From Timema cristinae (lineage: Eukaryota; Arthropoda; Insecta; Phasmatodea; Timematidae), in contig JBCFYV010000001.1 of NCBI GenBank assembly GCA_039000515.1, positions 37,305,620 to 37,369,619 on the forward strand: a stretch of DNA of 64,000 bases. Direction: 5' to 3'. A program made the position numbers and the translations under genes. This document shows, piece by piece, positions 1 through 12,165 of the stretch; within the stretch, counting starts at the first letter, position 1; every line of letters begins with the position of its first letter. The notes under the pieces were generated by a model, which worked only from the letters and a program-made list of their open reading frames with translations, did not search any database and was not told the origin of the DNA.

Positions 1-168
1 TTGGACTTATATCCAGATTTATTGTGGCTAACCATAAATATACCCCTTCTGATTCAATGCTTATCATGAATTAATAAATATTTATATTAATTCTACATAC
101 CCCCTAAGATGTCTTTGTGTACCCCCGCGGGTACGCTTACTCTAGGTTGACTACCACAGCTCTAGTAT
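1..168. mobile_element. End of a DNA transposon, hAT-like (partial)
   Basis: Phrases such as GTACCCCCGCGGGTACGC and the end GGTTGACTACCACAG resemble the subterminal and terminal parts of hAT-type non-autonomous elements that start CAG(T/C)GGTT. The other end lies before the window, so the target duplication cannot be tested. Confidence 0.3.
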
Positions 169-489
169 CAGTTTACCATAATTCGAGTGAATTTTTTCTA
201 AACTACTATCCTAATAATTTCTCTCCTCTTGGATTAGGGTCACCCAAAGTTTTTTTTTTTTAACTAGGTGGCCAAACGCATAGACTTATTTTTGTAGAAG
301 CTGGGTCTACCTGGGGAGGCTCACCAAGGAAGAAGACCCCCAAAAGGGATGAAAAGGAAGTTTTCTTTGACTTTAAGGTCACCTTTAAATAATTTAAAGA
401 ATTTTAAATATATGCTCATTTTTTATGATTAACCTAGACATAAGAAGGATACAAAAAATACATCATTAGTAATATTTTCGGGGAGTACT

Positions 490-3400
490 AATCTATAAAC
501 TCGCCACAGTGGTCTCGGCCATCACCAGGTCTCGTTAGAAAATAATTTATAAACGTGCCTCAGTGGTCTCGGCCATCACCAAGTCTCGTTAGTAATTTAT
601 AAACGCTCCTCAGTGGTCTTGACCATCACCAAGTCTCGTTAGTAATTTATAAACGTGCCTCAGTGGTCTTGACCATCACCAAGTCTCGTTAGTAATTTAT
701 AAACGTGCCTCAGTGGTCTCGGCCATCACCAAATCTCGTTAGTAATTTATAAACTCTCCTCAGTGGTCTTGACCATCACCAAGTCTCGTTAGTAATTTAT
801 AAACGTGCCTCAGTGGTCTTGACCATCACCAAGTCTCGTTAGTAATTTATAAGCGTGCCTCAGTGGTTTTGACCATCATCAAATCTCGTTAGTAATTTAT
901 AAACGCTCCTCAGTGGTCTCGGCCATCACCAAGTCTCGTTAGTAATTTATAAACGCTTCTCAGTGGTCTCTGCCATCACCAAGTCTCGTTAGTAATTTAT
1001 AAACGCTCCTCAGTGGTCTCGGCCATCACCAAGTCTCGTTAGTAATTTATAAACGCTCCTCAGTGGTCTCGGCCATCACCAAGTCTCGTTAGTAATTTAT
1101 AAACGCTCCTCAGTGGTCTCGGCCATCACCAAGTCTCGTTAGTAATTTATAAACGCTCCTCAGTGGTCTTGACCATCACCAAGTCTCGTTAGTAATTTAT
1201 AAACGTGCCTCAGTGGTCTCGACCATCACCAAGTCTCGTTAGTAATTTATAAACGCTCCTCAGTGGTCTTGACCATCACCAAGTCTCGTTAGTAATTTAT
1301 AAACGTGCCTCAGTGGTCTCGGCCATCACCAAGTCTCGTTAGTAATTTATAAACGCTCCACAGTGGTCTCGGCCATCACCAAGTCTAGTTAGTAATTTAT
1401 AAACGCTCCTCAGTGGTCTTGACCATCACCAAGTCTCGTTAGTAATTTATAAACGCTCCTCAGTGGTCTCGGCCATCACCAAGTCTCGTTAGTAATTTAT
1501 AAACGCTCCTCAGTGGTCTCGGCCATCACCAAGTCTCGTTAGTAATTTATAAACGCTCCTCAGTGGTCTCGGCCATCACCAAGTCTCGTTAGTAATTTAT
1601 AAACGCTCCTCAGTGGTCTTGACCATCACCAAGTATCGTTAGTAATTTATAAACGCTCCTCAGTGGTCTCGGCCATCACCAAGTCTCGTTAGTATATTTA
1701 TAAACGCTCCTCAGTGGTCTTGACCATCACCAAGTCTCGTTAGTAATTTATAAACGTGCCTCAGTGGTCTCGGCCATCACCAAGTCTCGTTAGTAATTTA
1801 TAAACGCTCCTCAGTGGTCTCGGCCATCACCAAGTCTCGTTAGTAATTTATAAACGCTCCTCAGTGGTCTTGACCATCACCAAGTCTCGTTAGTAATTTA
1901 TTAACGTGCCTCAGTGGTCTCGGCCATCACCAAGTCTCGTTAGTAATTTATAAACGTGCCTCAGTGGTCTCGGCCATCACCAAGTCTCGTTAGTAATTTA
2001 TAAACGCTCCACAGTGGTCTCGGCCATCACCAAGTCTAGTTAGTAATTTATAAACGCTCCTCAGTGGTCTTGACCATGACCAAGCCTCGTTAGTAATTTA
2101 TAAACGCTCCTTAGTGCTCTTGACCATCACCAAGTATCGTTAGTAATTTATAAACGCTCCTCAGTGGTCTCGGCCATCACCAAGTCTCGTTAGTAATTTA
2201 TAAACGCTCCTCAGTGGTCTTGACCATCACCAAGTCTCGTTAGTAATTTATAAACGTGCCTCAGTGGTCTCGGCCATCACCAAGTCTCGTTAGTAATTTA
2301 TAAACGCTCCTCAGTGGTCTCGACCATCACCAAGTCTCGTTAGTAATTTATAAACGTGCCTCAGTGGTCTCGACCATCACCAAGTCTCGTTAGTAATTTA
2401 TAAACGCTCCTCAGTGGTCTTGACCATCACCAAGTCTCGTTAGTAATTTATAAACGTGCCTCAGTGGTCTCGACCATCACCAAGTCTCGTTAGTAATTTA
2501 TAAACGCTCCTCAGTGGTCTCGGCCATCACCAAGTCTCGTTAGTAATTTATAAACGCTCCTCAGTGGTCTCGGCCATCACCAAGTCTCGTTAGTAATTTA
2601 TAAACGTGCCTCAGTGGTCTCGGCCATCACCAAGTCTCGTTAGTAATTTATAAACGTGCCTCAGTGGTCTTGACCATCACCAAGTCTCGTTAGTAATTTA
2701 TAAACGTGCCTCAGTGGTCTTGACCATTACCAAGTCTCGTTAGTAATTTATAAACGTGCCTCAGTGGTCTCAGCCATCACCAAGTCTCGTTAGTAATTTA
2801 TAAACGCTCCACAGTGGTCTCGGCCATCACCAAGTCTCGTTAGTAATTTATAAACGCTCCTCAGTGGTCTGACCATCACCAAGTCTCGTTAGTAATTTAT
2901 AAACGTGCCTCAGTGGTCTCGACCATCACCAAGTCTCGTTAGTAATTTATAAACGCTCCTCAGTGGTCTCGGCCATCACCAAGTCTCGTTAGTAATTTAT
3001 AAACGCTCCTCAGTGGTCTCGGCCATCACCAAGTCTCGTTAGTAATTTATAAACGTGCCTCAGTGGCCTCGGCCATCACCAAGTCTCGTTAGTAATTTAT
3101 AAACGTGCCTCAGTGGTCTTGACCATCACCAAGTCTCGTTAGTAATTTATAAACGTGCCTCAGTGGTCTGACCATTACCAAGTCTCGTTAGTAATTTATA
3201 AACGTGCCTCAGTGGTCTCAGCCATCACCAAGTCTCGTTAGTAATTTATAAACGCTCCACAGTGGTCTCGGCCATCACCAAGTCTCGTTAGTAATTTATA
3301 AACGCTCCTCAGTGGTCTTGACCATCATCAAGTCTCGTTAGTAATTTATAAACGTGCCTCAGTGGTCTTGACCATCACCAAGTCTCGTTAGTAATTTATA

Positions 3401-3851
3401 AACGTGCCTCAGTGGTCTTGACCATCACCAAGTCTCGTTAGTAATTTATAAACGTGCCTCAGTTGTTTCGGCCATCACCAGATCTCGTTAATAAATAATT
3501 TATAAACGTGCCTCAGTGGTCTTGACCATCACCAAGTCTCGTTAGTAATTTATAAACGTGCCTCAGTGGTCTTGACCATCACCAAGTCTCGTTAGTAATT
3601 TATAAACGTGCCTCAGTGGTCTCGGCCATCACCAGATATCGTTAATAAATAATTTATAAACGTGCCTCAGTGGTCTTGACCATCACCAAGTCTCGTTAGT
3701 AATTTATAACGTGCCTCAGTGGTCTTGACCATCACCAAGTCTCGTTAGTAATTTATAAACGTGCCTCAGTGGTCTCGGCCATCACCAGATCTCGTTAATA
3801 AATAATTTATAAACGCTCCTTAGTGCTCTTGACCATCGTAAAGGTTATTTA
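490..3851. repeat. 50-bp satellite array, about 66 copies
   Basis: The unit reads AGTAATTTATAAACGCTCCT on the plus strand, followed by a 30-bp part holding CAGTGGTCTCGGCCATCACC and AAGTCTCGTT. Two main variable sites occur: GCTCCT or GTGCCT, and CTCGGCC or CTTGACC. The array is homogeneous in the middle and degenerates at both edges. Near the gene-proximal end a three-unit higher-order repeat appears, marked by GATCTCGTTAATAAATAATT (once GATATCG) at about 3482, 3633 and 3787. It probably lies in the 3' UTR or just downstream of the gene. Confidence 0.95.
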
Positions 3852-4426
3852 CTAATTTATAAACAAAGCACTGCTACTGCAACCTCCAGCTTGTTGTGGT
3901 TGTTGATACTGGTACGGGGTCGCCTCGCTCTGGTGGTAGTTCTGTGTCCTCGACCTCGTCCTATGAGGTCTAGAGCTCCTCCTCGCCCTCACAGGCCACC
4001 TGAGGGGGTACATTGCCGGGCTTCCATCCCTATCGTCCTCGGAGTCACCGCTCGAGGACACGGAGGACTCTGAACACGCAAGCTCTCCGGAACCTTCCAG
4101 GACGTTGCTTATCCCGAGCCTGGGGGAGCCGGATATCTGAAGGTAGGTCGTGCTGTGGTCTGAATCGGGCGTCGAGGGGGTCTTCGGTAACGTCAACGGC
4201 CCTCTATCCGCCGGGGGTACTAACGATTGCCTCCTAGTCGCGGGCAGCAGCTCCGGTAAGGCGGTGTTAGGAGAGTGCGTGGCGAGGTCGTCGTCAGTCG
4301 GTATTGGTCTATAAGGCACGGTGCACTGTCGTATTCTGTTCTCGCCCCCACCGACCACCGATACGGTTTTTGGTAAAGGGGCCAACTTTTGTCGACGTTC
4401 CTCTTTATCTGATGTGTTGCATGAGC
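3852..4426 (-). CDS. Terminal coding exon 5 of the large gene
   Basis: The acceptor is GATATATTACAG. Two bases (GC) complete a Gly codon started in exon 4, followed by 190 residues and a TAG at 3852-3854. It reads SCNTSDKEERRQKLAPLPKT, then VSVVGGGENRIRQCTVPYR, a Ser/Pro-rich middle, an acidic serine patch SSVSSSGDSEDDRDG and a basic Arg/Ser tail (RARRSSRPHRTRSRTQ) ending SSSALFIN. The GGGENRIRQCTVPYR block looks conserved, but I cannot name it. The GC content is clearly higher than the flanks. The final LFIN codons and the stop sit in sequence matching the satellite unit next door. Confidence 0.82.
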
Positions 4427-4631
4427 CTGTAATATATCAGACACATTTTCCGTCAACGTTTATGTGAGTATTGGAAATGATTACGGTGAATTATATCACA
4501 AAACACATTTATATTAAATAATGTTGATAATTTAAATATTACCAACATAGGGAGAGTAATATATATAAGGATATAATTTAAATCAACGGTTCCCAAACTT
4601 TTTGAATGGCGTACCATGCCAACGATTTGGA

Positions 4632-4965
4632 TTTGGCTATTTGGAGGTTCGACACCTTTGTTCAGTTGGTAGCGTGTCTGCCCGCTAACCTAAGGGTCCT
4701 GGGTTCGATTCCCGGCATGAACAAATGTTTATCATAGATAAAAATATTGATTTACCCTTTCACATTGATAAATTGACATCTGGGGACTAGATGATGTGCC
4801 TGCCTTTGTTTTAAGATAGATTATAAGGCATGTGAAGCTACGACAGGCCCATCCAGCCAGTAGAGGAAAAACATATGACTCGAATACAAAAATGACCCAG
4901 GCCACAGATTGGAAATAGTAAAGGATGTAATTTGATCATTTGGACTACCACTAATATAATGCTGA
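4632..4965 (+). mobile_element. SINE-D copy (tRNA-headed)
   Basis: The head has an A-box-like TTCAGTTGGTAGCGTGTCTG and B box GGGTTCGATTCCCGG. The body (CCCTTTCACATTGATAAATT, CTGGGGACTAGATGATGTGC) is shared with the copy at 38385. Confidence 0.7.
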
Positions 4966-5094
4966 ATATTTACTATTTTAGAACAACTGGTATAAGAAAA
5001 TTTAGAAATCAATGCATGTGCTGTATATATGTTTTGTGTAAAATTACATAAATCTGATCGAACAAATAAAAAGTTTATCAGTTGAAAATTGACA

Positions 5095-5166
5095 CTTGGA
5101 CACGGGAATATAACCCTGGGCCTTTGGCTTAATGTAGCAATGCTCTACCACGGAGCTATCCAGGAT
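5095..5166 (-). mobile_element. Short tRNA-like SINE head (type E)
   Basis: On the minus strand TGGATAGCTCCGTGGTAGAG (A box) is followed by GGGTTATATTCCCGTGTCC (decayed B box) and an AATTTTCAA tail. The copy at 30163 shares both the head and the tail. Stems do not pair well, so it is not a working tRNA. Confidence 0.5.
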
Positions 5167-5372
5167 CCCCAAAGTTACAATTATTTATACTTTGAGTGTT
5201 GATATCCATTAAATAAAAAATTGCTTAAAATGTTAAACAGCATTTACGTAATTATGTTAGCACACATAGCTGTGCAATTTAACTATACAATTATTTATAA
5301 TTTGTTACTTTGAATAGTAAATTATAAAGGTTAGGTGGCAAGATATTTGGATAAAAATACGTTTCTACTTAC

Positions 5373-8300
5373 CATCTTCAACATTACTTTCATCCGGTGT
5401 ACTTAGGTTTTCTTTTATTAGGTAAAAGTTGATCCACCCTTTAGACAAAGACAGCAGGTCTCTTTCTTCAGCTTGTGGCATCAACGAGGCTCTACCTTGG
5501 TAGCACTTTGAGATTTCCAATGGAACTATCTTAGACTGTTCTACGGGCGTGCTTCCATATTGATCTGGCGGAAGGGCTTCTATCTGATCCAACTGTACGA
5601 ACTTATCTTGCGTAGTCGCATTTACATAGTCCAATCCTTGCCTCGATAAACTTTCGACTGCTTTTGTTTGATGCACTGTTCGTTTTGGCAGTGTTTTTCT
5701 TTTCAAACTACTTCTGCGACTGTCCCTGCCACCACCATTATTATTAACTTGTTTATCATTACTACTGTTACTCTCATCATCTAAGAGGTGTTGTTCACTA
5801 TAGTTAAGATCACCGTCAGTGCTTGTCCGCTGTATCTCAGATTTCTGTTTGATACCTTTTGTTTTCCTTATAATATTATCTTCCGTTTTTATGCTTTTCC
5901 TCTTTCTGATTTCATCCACATAAAAGTCTTCCTTATTTTTATTGTCGTTCAACGTGTTGTTTTCTTTGTTATTACTCTGATAAAGGTTATCATTGTTGAT
6001 GTTCCTTTCTGACTGAGAAGTTTTGTTGAATTCAAAATTGGTGACATTGATGGAGTTCCCAGTGCTCTTTCTCCGTGATTTTTTAATTTGATTTGTTTTA
6101 CTATCAACATATATGGCATTAAATGCATTGTTAATATCATTTTCATCCTGTTTGACACTGTTCTCGATTTTTTCAATGGTCAACGAGGCTCTCCGGGATT
6201 GATCAGCCACCAAACGGTTCTGATCTTCCGTTGAAGACTCCAACGACCCACTTTTTTCTTCAGGAATCACCTCGAATCTCCGTTGAAATCTATTTGCCAA
6301 AATGTTGGCTGATCGTCTCGTGGGGGCAGATTGCTGAAGAGGTCGCGTGGGTCTTCTAATCGGTAAGTTTGAGGATTTAGTTGAATTTGAATTCAATTGT
6401 GAACCTATAGGAAAATTGGTTTGTTCCTTACTTAGTTTGTACTGTACTATAGGAGATTTCATGATAGGTATTTGAGATTTATTTACATTTAAAACTTGGT
6501 TTGGACATGAAGAGGAAGAATTTGTATCTATAGATTGTTTACTTTGGTTGGTGAAGCCATTCTGGTTAGGAACTATAGGTTCTAAGGATAAATATGTTTT
6601 ATGTTCGGTAGCCCTTTTTCCGTCTGCTGCTCCGTTTTTATGACAACTTTGGTCTGATTGACTATTTGTACTAATTGTGTGTGCATCCATTTCATAAGTA
6701 CGTTTATTTAGGCCTTGTATTGTTTCTGTGTTGTTTTTATCCATAATAATTGGCGCTCCTACTTTTTCTTTAGTATGACATTGTGTACAAATTTCCTCAA
6801 CATTAAAATTATCTTCCTCTCTCTTTTTAATTAATGGTTGTGTATTTGTAGTATGCATTAGATTAACTTCATTTAGGCTGTTACTATTTACAATATTTTC
6901 GTTAAGTCCACATTTGGGGCTCATTGGACTAGTAGAGGCTTCTCTGAAGTTTTTGTTGAAAGTGTTTGTGTCTTCGCCCGCTGTTTTAACACCATGCGGA
7001 TTTTCTCCCTGTATTGATTTGCCTAGTTCTTTCTCTTTAATCGGTGGAGGTATTGATTCCTTGTGTGATATTACGTGATTCGTGTCTTGGGGCTTCAGGG
7101 ATTGTTCACCCGAAGATGAAAATTTACTTTCTATTACATGTTTTTCTTTCTTCTTAGCTACCTTAGAATCTTGATCATCAGGTATGTTGCTTTGTTTTTC
7201 TTTCAAAGTTGGAGACAGTTTCACACCTCGATTATTGGGTGTTTTTGTTCTTGAAAGTGTTTTTCTTTGATATTTTGATGTAACCCTCTTTTTTTCGTCA
7301 TTCGAGGACTCTCCTAACTCTTTACTATTTTGTTTTTTAATTTTCTTGACTTCCAGCTCATGATACCTTTCTGAAAGTTTTTTCTTTAATTTTTCAGGCA
7401 TACTTTGTGATATAGTATTTGGTTTTATTGGAATTTCTTTACCACTGTCATCCTTTCCCGAGATAGATACAAAAAAAGCTTTAGCTCTTCCTCTTGGTGT
7501 GACCATATATATTAATTTGTGTTTATGCTCATTTTTTTCCACTGGCAATAGGTCAACAATATCTGCTCTTACTACTTTAGTGCATTGATGAGCACTTGCC
7601 ACTCTTTTCTTGTGATTAGGAGAGAATGATTCTTCAAGGCTATCAACTAAGCTTAAACATTCAGAGTCGCTGTTACTATTACTTGAACAATCTCCTGAAG
7701 ATGTGTTCACCAACATTGACATGGATCGTGGGAGAGCAGAATAGCGGGGCACAACTAATTCGGCATCTACATTTTTACGATAAACACTACCAGTTCCAAT
7801 GCAAGAACTTAAAGGTCCCTGCTCTCCACTAATGTTTTCCGATACTGATCCTTGATTCGCCCAGAAATGTTGACGTTGATGTTGTGTTCTAAGACACCTG
7901 GTTTCATCAGTTACGTGACTCCAATTGTAAGCTGTTTGTGAAAGAATTGGAGATAGAATATTATCTCTGTCTTTTAATCGCAAACAATCCGAATCATGAT
8001 GGCTGTATATAATCTGTCTCGCTTCATTGACTTTAGTGTCACAAATCTCATTATTATTTTGTAAAGTATTTACAGAACGGGTATAACACATTTTTGGGTC
8101 TATAAATTCAAAATTTGTGCCCTTGTCAAATTCAAGTGGCCCAACCGGATGAGATTTTGTTCCGCAAAATTCAACAACTTGAAATTTTGATGGAAGAAGC
8201 GATAGATTATGGTTATTACTTGAACAATTATTTGGTTTTAATACATCACTTTGTGCACTAGTTTGTTTGTTCAATAATGACATAACATGGTATGTAGACC

Positions 8301-11168
8301 TAGGTGCCTCATTGACACACAAAATGGTAGAAGTTTGTTTAATGATGGCACAAGATCGACTGGGCATGCAACCGTCATCTATTTTATGGTCCTTATCCAG
8401 AATGTTCTCAAGTTTGTTTGCCATTTTATGGTCATCTTTGTTCTCTTTAAAACATTTTGTAAGCTTACAATTAGAATCACCACAAAGTTTTACATCTAGC
8501 ATTTGATTAGTACCTTGCGCTGATGTCTGAGTAGATCGAGTTGTTACGTCATCTGGCATTACGTTAGTAGGCTTGTCTTTAACATTAAGGACGGAAAAAA
8601 TACTTCCCACATTTGATTCAATCATTTCCTCTTTCTTGTCCTCCATGAATGAAATATGCTCTATATCTTGTACAAGGTCAGAAAAAGCTGTAAGCTCACT
8701 AGATTTCCCACTTTCATTATCTGGTGTATTGTGTGTCACAACCGATTCTGATCTTAAACTTAAAGTCATATCTTGTGTTGAAGATGTGTGATCACTCACC
8801 GTCTGGCCAAGAGTACTAGAGTTTTCCAGTGATTTTATCTGTATTTCTATCCCCTCAGGTGTTGTGCTAGGCCTGCTAGAACCTGAAGAATTTCCCACTG
8901 GTGTTATGCTGCACGATTCGGATATTCTGTCAGATGAAGTAGACATGTTATGTGTCTGGTCAGACTCTGGTGTCGTAACGATACATTCTGTTGGAGTACA
9001 AGCGCTTACGTCAGTACTCGTTTCTGATGTCTGACCTGAAGGTGATTCGTTGTAACCTGAGGACTGCCCTGACCTAGACTCACTATTATTCCCCCCTGTG
9101 TCCGGTGAGCTGCTGTAACTTTGGGACGGTTCATCTAAAGACAATTTTTTGACTATGTATGATTTACCACTGCCATTTGAACGTTGCGAAATAATCTGAG
9201 ATTCTTCCAGTTTTTTCTCATTTTGGTTTAAAAACTCTTTGGCTTCAGCTTGGTCTTGGTTTAATACGTAATCTTTTTCATCTGATGTAGGGTCATTTTT
9301 ATTTTCTGATAAAACATTTCGTCTTGATAAACGACCATCTGTACCAGGCGTTTCATCTTTATTGCATTCGTGAAGTTCCCCTATCACTTTAGAGCTTTTA
9401 GGTAAGACGATTTCATCATTTGCGAGAGATATCTCACTCTGAGTAAATGCTGAATCCGATCTTAAGCTGAGAGTCATATCTTGTGTTGAGATCGTATGGT
9501 CACTCGTCGTCTTGTAAAATGAAGGCGAGCTCTCAAAATTAGATTTAATTTCTGATGTATCTATTCTAGAATCATTGCTTCTGAAAGTGGTGTTTTCTGA
9601 AGTGGATGGGTTTTCACGAAACAATTCATTGAGTTCACGTGAGCTTGTTTTCGCTGTGTCACCAACTTGATCACTTTGATTAGCAGCTGATTCAGACCTT
9701 AAACTTAGTGTCATATCTTGCGTTGAAATGGTGTGATCACTTTTGTCGGGATACATTGTTGGTGAACTCATTCCTCCTACTGATGCCCTTGGAGCTTCTT
9801 TTCTAAAATCTTCATCCATAGTTGGAGTACTTCCAAAAGCAGAGGTGTTTACAGGATGGCAGGTGCAGTCATAATTCTCATCTTCTTTACTCTCTCCAAC
9901 TAGCGCTTCATTATCAATCAAAGTTAGTCCTGATATTAAACTAAGTGTTGCATCTTGCGTAGAGAAGGTGTGATCACTGTTATTCGGATATAAAGTAGTA
10001 GAACTCCCTGATAACATTTTAAGGTTTTCTATCTCAACCCCGAAATGTCTATTTGGAGTTATTTTTGAATTCGAGGTTTTGTCAATCTCAGAGTCTCCGT
10101 TTTTTATCTCCATTTGTTAATTCAGATGTTAAACTTACTGTTAGATCTTGCGTTGATATTGTGTGGTCACTCTTGGTTGGGTACAAGGTTGGAGAGCTTA
10201 ATATTTCAAATTTGGCACCTAATGATTCTTTTCTAGACGGTTTAGTAACGGATAAGTTATCCTCTGTAGCTGACGGGACAACTGTTCATTCTCAAAATAG
10301 TCCATCGATATTATTTTTCCATCAATCAATGATGATTCATTTTGTTCAGAAGCTAAATCTGATATTATACTCACAGTCATGTCCTGCGTCGATAAAGTGT
10401 TATCACTTTTAGTTTGATAGTAGTTTGAAGAGCTTCCCTCCAACATAATAGCTGGCATTTTTAGCTTAAATTCTTGAATCTTAGTTGAGCTGCTTGACTG
10501 CAGAGCGGCTGCTGCACTGCTTTCCCTTGCTTGTGGATAAGACGTTCTTCTCCTAAAAATACAAGAACGCCCAATGAGGGACAAGCTATTTCTGTTCCAA
10601 CTTCCACCTGTCAGCTGTTCTGAGTATCTTCTATGGAAAATTTGTCTATGGAATCCTGTGATAGTTGTCTTGAAATTTTGTTTGAACGTGAAATATTAAA
10701 TTTTTCTAACATTCGTTTTTGATTTTTATCTGAATCTTTGCTGGTAGAATGCTCCAAAGACGATTTTTTATCGTTAACTAAGTCTTTGTCTGGAAATAAT
10801 TCATTTCTATGTCTATTCTGTCTATTCGAAGATGGGGAATCTCGTCGTCTATCCTCGGAGTCACCCTCTCCATGTCTCTTTCCAACTTCGAGGATATTTT
10901 TTGACCCATTGCTGTGGTCGGGAAGATATTGCCTCAGGTGTGACCACGGGCACTGTGGCCACGCCGCCACTATCGCTGGAGTCCGACCGTTGTTTGGTGA
11001 GTGTGTATCTCCTCATGACTGTTTCCGGCACAGAATACCGGCGGTGGGGTAGAGGAGAGGAGTGTTGGGAGGGGTGGGCTCCTGCGTGGCTCATTCTCTG
11101 TCCAGTTCCTATCCCAGTCGGCACATTGGGCTCTTCCACGAGGTGGAGTTTCCGAGTCTCCTTTGGCT
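5373..11168 (-). CDS. Giant exon 4 of the large gene: disordered Ser/Asn/Lys-rich protein with six STQD motifs
   Basis: This 5,796-bp exon runs from acceptor TTGTTTCTTTCAG to donor GATG|GTAAGT. It starts two bases into a codon and ends with one base, matching its neighbours. The encoded ~1,931 residues begin EPKETRKLHLVEEPN, pass a basic/phospho-like motif RRYSVPETVMRRYTLTKQRS, then become low-complexity and rich in Ser, Asn, Lys and Glu. Six copies of a motif close to SDHTISTQDMTLSLRS lie between about 10411 and 8743, most about 60-80 residues apart. A less disordered patch KHKLIYMVTPRGRAKAFFVS lies near 7480-7540. The 3' end encodes ERDLLSLSKGWINFYLIKEN, which looks like a conserved hydrophobic motif. 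Four apparent frameshifts (near 10900, 10620, 10285 and 10103) sum to zero; the first Met at 10113 is therefore not a true start. There is no transmembrane segment. Function unknown; a scaffold or adaptor role is inference only. Confidence 0.85.
10100..10105 (-). other. Apparent +1 frameshift at an A6 run in exon 4
   Basis: The frame of motif copy 2 ends ELTNGDKK and then stops. With five A's it continues as GDKNGDSEIDK into the 1,582-codon open frame below. This is the same kind of error as at 10897-10902. Confidence 0.7.
10270..10305 (-). other. Apparent -1 frameshift in exon 4
   Basis: The frame MDYFENEQ runs to a stop near 10219. The adjacent frame VVPSATEDNLSV continues into STQD motif copy 2. 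One missing base restores the reading. Confidence 0.6.
10605..10650 (-). other. Apparent -1 frameshift in exon 4
   Basis: The frame SIDKFSIEDTQ stops at a TGA near 10611. The neighbouring frame continues QLTGGSWNRNSLSLIG without a stop. One missing base within this interval restores continuity. The exact base cannot be placed because both frames overlap openly here. Confidence 0.6.
10897..10902 (-). other. Apparent +1 frameshift at an A6 run in exon 4
   Basis: Upstream, the frame reads PQQWVK and would run off through KYPRSW to a stop. With five A's instead of six, it continues as KNILEVGKRHGEGDSE, which joins the next open segment. A homopolymer miscall is the simplest explanation. Confidence 0.7.
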
Positions 11169-11660
11169 CTGAAAGAAACAACAAAAAACATTCACGAATT
11201 ACATTTTTTTAAATGTGTACACAAACGAGCACTTAATTGATAGCAAGTTAACTAATACAGTGTAAACGAACAGTTAACATGGCTGTTATGAACAAAACTA
11301 GTAGAATTCGTGAACACTTGTGAGAAATTTGAAAACAGCTTAGGTCAAAAAAATGTATTTAAGTAGAAGAGGTAAAAGTTTTAAAAGCATCAGAATAAAA
11401 TGTAAAATATTTATCTTTCAAACAAACTAAAAAAAATCACACATATTTATATCGGATAACATGTTTGAAGAGTGAATGTAACGTTCATATTTTGTTGGTT
11501 AATAGTTATAAAATATGGTAGAATGGTTTATATGTCCATTAACGTGTTAATTTGCACACCCACAAATAATTTACACAAATTAATCACCATTTTTATCCAC
11601 ATTCAATATATTATTTATGTTGTTACTAGCTCTTGTGTTAAACGTAATAATTAATTGTAA

Positions 11661-11690
11661 TAATAATAATAATAATAATAATAACAATAA
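11661..11690. repeat. AAT microsatellite
   Basis: A (TAA)n run of about nine units. The same trinucleotide forms the tails of SINE-A copies, so it may mark a lost SINE. Confidence 0.85.
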
Positions 11691-11992
11691 ACTGTTTACA
11701 AACATGGATGAAATTATTTTAAATAATAAATAAGATAGGTAATACTGTGAATCAATCCAAATACTAAAATTTGGTTTATTATAAAAAATACACTGGTGTA
11801 TTTAATTGTTGATAAATAATGTAAACATAATTATTTATTGTAATGAATATTTAGATTAATATTTCGTATATAAGTAAAAATAGTTTACTGCCTTTTTTTC
11901 TTTGACAAATTTATATAGTTTGTGCTTGACTTATATTTAACTAATTTATATTTATAAGACCATTAATGTGTCTTGATAGCATCTTTTTTTTA

Positions 11993-12165
11993 CTACCGCG
12001 TCCTTTTAATGGTATACGCATAATTATATAATTGGGTAGGGACAAGGAAGAAAGAATTTTAGAAGTAATCTCCTCACATTTGCGTAGAAATCACCCTCAG
12101 TACACCCAACCAGGATTCGAGCCAGACACCTCCATCATCAGCAGACCAGTCCAACGCCATTTGGG
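11993..12165 (-). mobile_element. SINE-B, degenerate
   Basis: It begins with a decayed tail (TACCGCGTCCTTTTAATGG), then CTCACATTTGCGTAGAAATC and a B box in GACCAGGATTCGAGCC-like context on the opposite strand. Confidence 0.5.

Larger units (their letters stand above)
4427..5372 (-). other. Intron between exons 4 and 5 (946 bp)
   Basis: The donor is GTAAGT and the acceptor is GATATATTACAG. The intron contains a SINE-D copy, a short tRNA-headed SINE fragment on the minus strand, and at 4580-4620 a hAT-like end (GGTTCCCAAACTTTTTG). Confidence 0.75.
8743..10411 (-). repeat. Six protein-level STQD motif repeats within exon 4
   Basis: Copies lie near 10360-10411, 10123-10175, 9930-9980, 9689-9744, 9454-9506 and 8743-8796. 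The core is S-D-[HN]-T-x-S-T-Q-D-[MLA]-T-[LV]-S-[LI], usually preceded by a Ser-rich run and an aromatic residue (for example SSPTMYPDK) and followed by RSES or similar. The DNA has diverged more than the peptide, which suggests selection on the protein. The motif's partner is unknown to me. Confidence 0.85.

Noticed and set aside
490..3851. CRISPR array
   Set aside because: The 50-bp units are contiguous with no unique spacers, in a eukaryotic setting; this is a satellite.
5365..10113. Treating 10113 as the start codon of a 1,582-residue protein
   Set aside because: The Met lies just after an A6 frameshift. Coding similarity and STQD motifs continue upstream, and 5365 lies past a clear donor at 5372.
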